Assembly: GCA_018715285.1 (NCBI GenBank) | Contig: DVLW01000083.1 | Coordinates: 1 to 10,397 of the forward strand | Direction of reading: 5' to 3' | Source of the DNA: Candidatus Faecivivens stercoripullorum | Lineage (GTDB): Bacteria; Bacillota; Clostridia; Oscillospirales; Ruminococcaceae | Length of the DNA: 10,397 bases | Shown: positions 6,153 through 10,397 of the stretch, one piece after another | How positions within the stretch are numbered: the first letter of the stretch is position 1 | How the letters are laid out: each line of letters starts with the position of its first letter | Program-made: the position numbers and the translations under genes | Notes under the pieces: model-generated | Database searches by the model: none | What the model was told of the DNA's origin: nothing | The model's input: only the letters and a program-made list of their open reading frames with translations

Positions 6153-6854
6153 ATGGTAACGGCGATTATTTTGGCGGCCGGCAGTTCATCGCGGATGGGC
6201 GGCGTCAACAAACAGTTTCTGGAAGTTGGCGGTACGCCGGTTTTACTGCGGAGTGTGCAGGCGTTTTTGTGGGTAAAACGGATTGAGGAAATACTGGTTG
6301 TCTGCCGTCGTGAGGACTGGGAAGAGGTAGATAACCTGCTGCGTGGTTTGCCCAAAGTCCGGGTTGTACCGGCTGGCGGCGCGACGCGGCAGCAGTCGGT
6401 TGAAAATGCGCTGGGATATGTGTACCCGCTGTCGGACGTAGTTGCGATTCATGACGGCGCGCGTCCGCTGGTTCGTCCCGATGATATTGAAAAGACGCTG
6501 GATGCGGCAGAAAAAACTGGCGGCGCAGTACTTGGGGTAATGGTCAAGGATACCATCAAACAGGTGAAAGATGGTATGATTCAGTCGACACCTGATCGAA
6601 GCGTGCTGTTTTCCGCCCAGACGCCGCAGGTTTTCCGGCTGGAAGACTATCGTAAAGCGATGGAGCAGGCAAAGACCGAAGGTTGGGATATGACCGACGA
6701 TGCCCAGCTGTTTGAACGGATGGGCTTACCGGTTGCAGCAGTCGTCGGGCATTATGATAATATCAAGATCACCACTCCGGAAGATGTCCCGGCAGCAGAA
6801 GCGATGCTTGCGCTTCAGCCGGAATGGGAACTGCCGGAAGTCTGGGACGAATGA
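6153..6854 (+). CDS. ispD: 2-C-methyl-D-erythritol 4-phosphate cytidylyltransferase
   Basis: IspD transfers CMP from CTP to 2-C-methyl-D-erythritol 4-phosphate in the MEP pathway to isopentenyl diphosphate. The 233-residue length is typical. The N-terminal nucleotide-binding signature AAGSSSRMGG...NKQF holds the conserved R14 and K20. IHDGARPLV, a lysine in VMVKDTIKQV and ITTPEDVPAAEAML follow in the usual order of the Rossmann-like fold. The start ATG 6153 is preceded by AAAGGTGAT at a slightly long spacing. It lies 25 nt before ispF, the next-but-one enzyme of the same pathway, and the two form a probable operon ending at the 7396 terminator. The gene ends inside a 12-bp tandem duplication. 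Confidence 0.97.
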   Translation: MVTAIILAAGSSSRMGGVNKQFLEVGGTPVLLRSVQAFLWVKRIEEILVVCRREDWEEVDNLLRGLPKVRVVPAGGATRQQSVENALGYVYPLSDVVAIHDGARPLVRPDDIEKTLDAAEKTGGAVLGVMVKDTIKQVKDGMIQSTPDRSVLFSAQTPQVFRLEDYRKAMEQAKTEGWDMTDDAQLFERMGLPVAAVVGHYDNIKITTPEDVPAAEAMLALQPEWELPEVWDE

Positions 6855-6866
6855 TGGGACGAATGA
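6843..6866. repeat. perfect 12-bp tandem duplication over the ispD stop codon
   Basis: TGGGACGAATGA occurs twice back to back (6843-6854 and 6855-6866). The first copy encodes the last residues and the TGA of ispD. The second lies in the gap before the ispF ribosome binding site. It looks like a slippage duplication and does not change either product. Confidence 0.85.
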
Positions 6867-6879
6867 AAGGAAGGATTTG

Positions 6880-7362
6880 ATGGCATCCATTCGGGTAGGA
6901 CAGGGATATGACGTGCACCGGCTGGTCGAGGGAAGAAAACTGATTCTGGGCGGCGTGGAAATCCCGTATGAAAAAGGTCTTTTGGGGCATTCGGACGCGG
7001 ACGTGCTGACCCATGCGGTGATGGACGCGATGCTCGGAGCGCTGGCGCTTGGAGATATTGGAAAGCATTTCCCGGATAATGACCCGGCATATGCGGGCGC
7101 CGACAGCATTCAGCTGCTGAAAAAGGTCACGGCGCTGATTGAGGCTGAGGGCTGGAAACTCGGCAATCTTGACGTTACGGTTGCTGCACAGCGTCCGAAG
7201 CTGGCGCCGTTTATTGTGCAGATGCGTGAGCGTCTTGCAGATGCAATCGGCGTGCCGGTTTCGGATATCAGCGTGAAAGCGACCACCGAGGAAGGACTTG
7301 GCATCACCGGAGACGGCAGCGGTATGACTGCAACGGCTGTTTGTCTGTTGGAAAAAATATAA
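6880..7362 (+). CDS. ispF: 2-C-methyl-D-erythritol 2,4-cyclodiphosphate synthase
   Basis: IspF cyclises CDP-methylerythritol 2-phosphate to the 2,4-cyclodiphosphate with release of CMP, two steps after IspD in the MEP pathway, and works as a homotrimer. The 160-residue protein matches the family along its whole length. D11 and H13 in GYDVHRL and H45 in DVLTHAVMDA are the metal ligands (D8, H10, H42 in E. coli). HSDADV, LGDIGKHFPD and the C-terminal ATTEEGLGITGDGSGM are hallmark segments. The ATG at 6880 was chosen because GAAAGGAAGG (6865-6874) sits just before it and the protein then begins MASIRVGQGYDVH, as family members do. Longer in-frame extensions would run into ispD coding sequence. 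IspDF is not fused here as it is in some bacteria. Confidence 0.97.
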   Translation: MASIRVGQGYDVHRLVEGRKLILGGVEIPYEKGLLGHSDADVLTHAVMDAMLGALALGDIGKHFPDNDPAYAGADSIQLLKKVTALIEAEGWKLGNLDVTVAAQRPKLAPFIVQMRERLADAIGVPVSDISVKATTEEGLGITGDGSGMTATAVCLLEKI

Positions 7363-7395
7363 TCAGCGTCCCCAAACGGACGGAATATATTTTTG

Positions 7396-7424
7396 ACGGG
7401 TATCTGTAAGGGTACCCGTTTTTT
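7396..7424 (+). terminator. intrinsic terminator after ispDF
   Basis: ACGGGTATC (7396-7404) pairs with GGTACCCGT (7411-7419) with one G-T pair around a 6-nt loop, and a run of six T follows. It is a textbook intrinsic terminator about 30 nt after ispF. Confidence 0.92.
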
Positions 7425-7501
7425 GTTGGGTGGGAACCGGCCGGCGTGCAGCGGCATATTCTGTCTCATAGGCTGATATGAGCAGAAGGGAGGAACCTGT
7501 C

Positions 7502-7741
7502 ATGCAGACACTTTTGACAGTCAAATCGATCACCTATGCCCAGAAAGGACAGCAGTTTCTGGAAAAATACTGGATTCACTCGTCGGTCGTTCCGACTCCT
7601 GAAATGATCTCCAAACGTGGATGCAGCTATGCATTGCTGGTGCGCGGAGACGCTGACCGCGCGGAAAAACTGCTGGAACAGGTGGGCATACAGGTACTGG
7701 GCAAATATCCGTACCCGCTTCGCAAAGGAACTGACCGATGA
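7502..7741 (+). CDS. DUF3343 (putative Se/S carrier-like) small protein
   Basis: This 79-residue soluble protein resembles the DUF3343 family (Pfam PF11823 as I recall, described as a putative Se/S carrier). Family features are a short N-terminal strand with a helix ending in QKGQQFLEKYW, the VVPTPEMISKRGCSYALLV core, and RGDADRAEKLLEQVGI near the C-terminus. Cys41 is its only cysteine, at the position conserved in the family after the ISxxG-like turn, so it could carry a persulfide or selenide. I chose ATG 7502 because AGAAGGGAGGA (7484-7494) ends about 7 nt before it; the earlier ATG at 7478 precedes that site. Its TGA overlaps the ATG of the desulfurase-like gene (ATGA), indicating translational coupling and a shared task. 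A carrier role is inferred, not shown. Confidence 0.8.
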   Translation: MQTLLTVKSITYAQKGQQFLEKYWIHSSVVPTPEMISKRGCSYALLVRGDADRAEKLLEQVGIQVLGKYPYPLRKGTDR

Positions 7742-8892
7742 ATGGCCGGGCGGTGTATTTCGATCAGGCGGCGACTTCCTATCCGAAACCGCCTGCGGTT
7801 ATTCAGGCAGTTAATCAGGCTCTTATCCAGTTTGGCGGCAATCCCGGGCATGGCGGCCATCGGATGGCGATGAGGGCCGCACAGCAGGTTTTCCGTACAC
7901 GGGAAGAAGCAGCACGCTTTTTTGGAGCGGAACCGGAAAACGTGGTGTTCACCGCTTCCTGTACCCATGCGCTGAATATGGCGTTGAAAGGAATTATGGA
8001 GGTCAGAGGAGGCCATCTGCTGGCTTCGATGTATGACCATAATGCTTCACTTCGTCCGACTGCCGCACTTGCACTGAAAGGCGTATGTTCAGTTGGATTT
8101 TTCCCGGTTTATGAAGGTGAACCACAGCGGACACTGGCGGCTTTCCGGGAAATGCTGCGGCCGGATACCCGGTGTGTGGTCTGTACCCATGCTTCCAATG
8201 TAACCGGTGCGGTACTGCCGATCAGGGAAATTTACGAGATCTGTAAACGTGCCGGAATTGTCTTCATTCTTGATGCAGCGCAGACTGCCGGTGTTTTGCC
8301 GGTCACTTTAAAGGACGCGGACATTATCTGTACTGCCGGGCATAAAAGCCTGCTGGGAATTCAGGGGAGCGGCATGATGATTCTCCGTCCGGGCTTGAAA
8401 CTGTCTACCCTGATGGAAGGCGGAACCGGTATCCGGTCACTTGAGCGGGATATGCCGGAGGACAGCCCGGAAAGGTTTGAGGCTGGAACGCTGGGGTTGC
8501 CGGGAATCATGCCACTTGGAGCAGGAATACGTGAGGTAAGCAGGATGGGATTGCAGCGGATTTATACTGGTGAAATGACGATGGCCAGCCGTTTTTATCG
8601 TGGTTTGCAGCATATCCCAGGGGTACGGATTGTGAATCGCGGATTTAAAATGGGAGAATATGTACCGGTTGTCAGCTTTTGTATTGGAGAAAAAGACAGC
8701 GGTATCGTTTCTGAGCAGCTGTCTGCCTGGGGATATATGCTTCGCGGCGGCTATCACTGCGCCGGAATGATTCACGATCTGCTGGGAACCCGCAGTACTG
8801 GTACAGTCCGTTTTTCCTGCGGAAGAGGTGCGACGCCTGAACAGGTTGACGGTCTTTTGAAAGTTGTGAAAAAAATCGCCGCAGACGGTTGA
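7738..8892 (+). CDS. class V aminotransferase / cysteine desulfurase family protein
   Basis: This is a 384-residue PLP enzyme of the NifS/SufS-like class V fold. YFDQAATSYPKP at the start, H101 in YDHNAS, D179 and Q182 in DAAQTAG, and K203 in AGHKSLLG (the Schiff-base lysine after H202) form the cofactor site. Cys341 in RGGYHCAG sits where desulfurases carry the persulfide-forming cysteine, so cysteine desulfurase or selenocysteine lyase activity is likely. The sequence fits the family often named after Enterococcus EF2568 (TIGR01977 from memory), found near selenium-dependent hydroxylase genes, rather than housekeeping IscS or SufS. No IscU- or SufU-type scaffold is adjacent; instead it is coupled by a 4-bp overlap to the DUF3343 protein, a plausible acceptor. 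AAAGGA (7724-7729) is its ribosome binding site. Confidence 0.9.
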   Translation: MNGRAVYFDQAATSYPKPPAVIQAVNQALIQFGGNPGHGGHRMAMRAAQQVFRTREEAARFFGAEPENVVFTASCTHALNMALKGIMEVRGGHLLASMYDHNASLRPTAALALKGVCSVGFFPVYEGEPQRTLAAFREMLRPDTRCVVCTHASNVTGAVLPIREIYEICKRAGIVFILDAAQTAGVLPVTLKDADIICTAGHKSLLGIQGSGMMILRPGLKLSTLMEGGTGIRSLERDMPEDSPERFEAGTLGLPGIMPLGAGIREVSRMGLQRIYTGEMTMASRFYRGLQHIPGVRIVNRGFKMGEYVPVVSFCIGEKDSGIVSEQLSAWGYMLRGGYHCAGMIHDLLGTRSTGTVRFSCGRGATPEQVDGLLKVVKKIAADG

Positions 8893-8917
8893 AATTAACG
8901 GCAAATCTTGTTACAAT
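8889..8917 (+). promoter_or_regulatory. sigma-A-type promoter for cdaA-cdaR
   Basis: TTGAAA (8889-8894), 17 bp, then TACAAT (8912-8917). The -35 box overlaps the TGA of the desulfurase gene. Transcription would start near 8924, about 180 nt before cdaA, giving a long leader. No terminator separates the upstream gene, so some readthrough is possible. Confidence 0.8.
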
Positions 8918-8933
8918 GATAGAAAGAAAATCA

Positions 8934-9068
8934 ATGAGTACTGATATTCTGCTTCATGGAAATGCCGGACTGGACCGGTGGTTTTCAGCGGATTTACGAA
9001 TCATTCTTATTTCGTTTATAATTGGTCCAGTCTTTTCTGCTATGCTTATTTACAATCCTGCGTGCTGA
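8934..9068 (+). CDS. possible 44-residue small membrane protein in the cdaA leader
   Basis: An ATG at 8934 opens 44 codons ending with TGA (9066-9068). The product has a polar start (MSTDILLHGNAGLDRW) and a hydrophobic stretch, IILISFIIGPVFSAMLIY, long enough for one membrane helix. The only ribosome binding site candidate is a weak AGAAAGA about 7 nt upstream, and the predicted transcript starts only about 10 nt before the ATG. Codon use (TTA, CGA, ATA, many T-ending codons) differs from neighbouring genes. The stop falls inside the 9055-9080 hairpin just ahead of cdaA. It may be a leader peptide, a genuine small protein or chance; I recognise no family. Confidence 0.22.
   Translation: MSTDILLHGNAGLDRWFSADLRIILISFIIGPVFSAMLIYNPAC
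8969..9036 (+). other. long-range inverted repeat in the cdaA leader
   Basis: ACTGGACC (8969-8976) is perfectly complementary to GGTCCAGT (9024-9031). CTTTTCT follows, and the arms enclose 47 nt that hold a smaller ACGAA (8996-9000)/TTCGT (9011-9015) stem. The layout is that of a branched leader RNA with a short pyrimidine run after the closing stem, so a transcription attenuator is conceivable. Confidence 0.35.
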
Positions 9069-9080
9069 CCCACGCAGGAT
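9055..9080 (+). other. perfect 10-bp hairpin just before the cdaA ribosome binding site
   Basis: ATCCTGCGTG (9055-9064) pairs with CACGCAGGAT (9071-9080) around the loop CTGACC. No T tract follows, so it is unlikely to be a terminator. It ends about 9 nt before the AAGAGGTG of cdaA and could influence translation or mRNA stability. Confidence 0.55.
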
Positions 9081-9102
9081 ATGACCATAAGAGGTGACAC
9101 AG

Positions 9103-10011
9103 ATGAACTTTTTGGTACAGTTCTGGGATAGCATAACCAGAATGTTCACCCAATTCTGGGAATCCGTTCTGCTGGCAGTCGGAAATTATGACCTGCTGCT
9201 GGATACGCTCGATATCGCGCTGATTGCATATATTATCTATAAGGGAATTCAGATTGTCAGGGAAACCCGTGCCGGACAGCTGGTTAAGGGTATCCTGCTG
9301 CTGACTGGACTGTATCTGGTGGTCTACATGATGCAGCTGCGGACAACCCTTTGGCTGCTGAATAAAATTATTGAAATGGGTATCATTATCCTGTTTATTG
9401 TCTTCCAGCCGGAACTGCGCAGTATTCTTGAACGTGCCGGCCGGACAAAGGTGTCGATGCTGCCGTTTGCCCATACTGAAAACTCTCTGCGTCAGGCGAC
9501 AATCTGGGGCGAACCGATTGATGTTATCTGTGAATCGGCACAGCGGTTGTCGATTACCGCGACTGGCGCACTGATTGTCGTTGAACGTCAGGTAAAACTG
9601 GGCGATCAGATCCGAACGGGCGTCGTACTTAATGCAATCCCCAGCGTCGAGCTGATGGGCAATATCTTTTTCAAGAACTCGCCGCTTCATGATGGCGCAA
9701 TGATTATGCGTGACGGCAAAATATACGCTGCCGGATGTTTCCTTCCCAAACCCAAACAGGAACAGGATATCGATAAAAACCTGGGCAGCCGTCATCGTGC
9801 TGCTATCGGTATCAGTGAGGTATCCGATTCGCTGACGGTAGTCGTCAGTGAGGAGACCGGTGGTATTTCACTGGCTGTCAATGGCCGGCTGATTCGTAAC
9901 CTGTCGGTAGATAAGCTGCATCAGACGCTGGATTATTATCTGCTGCCGCAGGAAGAACCGTCTGATCGTAAAAAGAAAAAACAGTCGTTCTTTGGCAGGA
10001 AAAAGAAATGA
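9103..10011 (+). CDS. cdaA: membrane-anchored diadenylate cyclase CdaA
   Basis: CdaA condenses two ATP molecules into the second messenger cyclic di-AMP, which controls potassium and osmolyte homeostasis and cell-wall integrity in Gram-positive bacteria. The 302-residue protein has three N-terminal membrane helices (about residues 32-52, 60-78 and 81-101), a short linker, and a cytosolic DAC domain. The domain shows the catalytic motif PLHDGAMI (D197-G198-A199) and GSRHRAAIGISE (R230-H231-R232) that binds ATP. The tail is lysine-rich (DRKKKKQSFFGRKKK). I chose ATG 9103, which follows AAGAGGTG at good spacing; a GTG at 9094 lies inside that site. cdaR starts 29 nt downstream, the conserved order for this pair (glmM often follows). 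A promoter at 8889 and a structured leader of about 180 nt precede it. Confidence 0.97.
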   Translation: MNFLVQFWDSITRMFTQFWESVLLAVGNYDLLLDTLDIALIAYIIYKGIQIVRETRAGQLVKGILLLTGLYLVVYMMQLRTTLWLLNKIIEMGIIILFIVFQPELRSILERAGRTKVSMLPFAHTENSLRQATIWGEPIDVICESAQRLSITATGALIVVERQVKLGDQIRTGVVLNAIPSVELMGNIFFKNSPLHDGAMIMRDGKIYAAGCFLPKPKQEQDIDKNLGSRHRAAIGISEVSDSLTVVVSEETGGISLAVNGRLIRNLSVDKLHQTLDYYLLPQEEPSDRKKKKQSFFGRKKK

Positions 10012-10040
10012 TCCCAATGGAGAAGGGAGTGTTTTGAGGT

Positions 10041-10397
10041 TTGTTGTTTAAAAAGGAAAAGCAGGACAAGACTGCCGCTGCGGCACCGGAAACGTCCGAA
10101 GGAAAAAAGGGCCTGCGTGGAGTAACAATCCAGTCGCTTTTTAATAACAATAAGTTTGTTGCGCTGCTGTCGATTATTTGCGCAACCATCTTGTGGTTTA
10201 CGGTATGTATGCAGCAGACGACCGATTTTAACGACACAGTTTCCAATGTCCCGGTCAGTATCAGTTATGAAAATTCGATGGCGCAGGATCTGGGATTAGA
10301 GCTGATCGGCGATATCAATACAACAGTTGACGTACATGTCACCGGTACCCGGTATGCCATTACTTCGCTTGATGCGGATGACTTCAACGCGCGGGTT
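10041..10397 (+). CDS. cdaR: YbbR-domain protein CdaR, c-di-AMP synthase regulator (partial)
   Basis: CdaR is a membrane-anchored, externally exposed protein that binds and modulates CdaA. The visible 119 codons show a charged cytoplasmic N-terminus, one membrane helix at about residues 38-57 (KFVALLSIICATILWFTVCM) and the start of a YbbR repeat. In that repeat, FNDTVSNVPVSISYENS and the later VDVHVTGTRYAI follow the usual pattern of such beta-domains. Full proteins usually have several repeats; the rest lies beyond the right edge. No ATG fits: the frame is closed by TGA at 10035-10037, so translation probably begins at TTG 10041 (or TTG 10044) after AAGGGAG (10023-10029). Position and order directly after cdaA strongly support the assignment. 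Confidence 0.9.
   Translation, partial: MLFKKEKQDKTAAAAPETSEGKKGLRGVTIQSLFNNNKFVALLSIICATILWFTVCMQQTTDFNDTVSNVPVSISYENSMAQDLGLELIGDINTTVDVHVTGTRYAITSLDADDFNARV

Noticed and set aside
7465..7482. Hairpin CTCATA/TATGAG just before the DUF3343 ribosome binding site
   Set aside because: It is only a 6-bp AT-rich stem, with no T tract or adjacent promoter; too weak to call regulatory.

Overview
The window looks like chromosomal DNA of a Gram-positive, anaerobic member of the Clostridia, probably close to the Oscillospirales. The reasons are the cdaA-cdaR (ybbR) pair, the MEP-pathway genes ispD-ispF, purine-rich ribosome binding sites, sigma-A-like promoters with 17-bp spacers, a lipobox lipoprotein, and a DUF3343 protein paired with a class V aminotransferase. 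The genus is an inference from gene content. Every confident gene is on the + strand.

Layout. (1) 1-117: a short AT-rich stretch with a stem-loop and perhaps the last codons of an unrelated gene. It runs abruptly into an ion/proton antiporter subunit gene (118-1281) that lacks roughly its first 110 codons. (2) 1300-3315: an intact second antiporter-type subunit (NuoL/HyfB/MrpA-like), closed by a strong terminator. (3) 3413-4119: a lipoprotein of unknown function with its own promoter and a palindrome over the -35 box. (4) 4245-5884: guaB, an IMP dehydrogenase of the unusual type best known from the protist Tritrichomonas foetus, with its own promoter and a leader of about 100 nt. (5) 5885-6152: a non-coding interval with several stem-loops and a three-armed repeat built on a GTTGCAAAA core. 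(6) 6153-7362: ispD and ispF for isoprenoid synthesis, then a terminator. (7) 7502-8892: a 79-aa DUF3343 (Se/S-carrier-like) protein translationally coupled to a cysteine-desulfurase-like enzyme. (8) 8889-10397: a promoter overlapping the desulfurase stop codon, a structured leader with a possible 44-codon ORF, then cdaA (diadenylate cyclase) and the start of cdaR, which runs off the right edge.

These are mostly separate housekeeping units: membrane ion/proton translocation, guanine nucleotide synthesis, isoprenoid precursors, sulfur/selenium handling and c-di-AMP signalling. I see no defence system, CRISPR array, phage gene, rRNA or intact tRNA. The most interesting points are the truncated antiporter gene at the left edge, the T. 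foetus-type GuaB, the desulfurase/single-cysteine carrier pair, the leader between the desulfurase and cdaA, and the alternative-pairing repeat between guaB and ispD. None amounts to strong evidence for a wholly new system.
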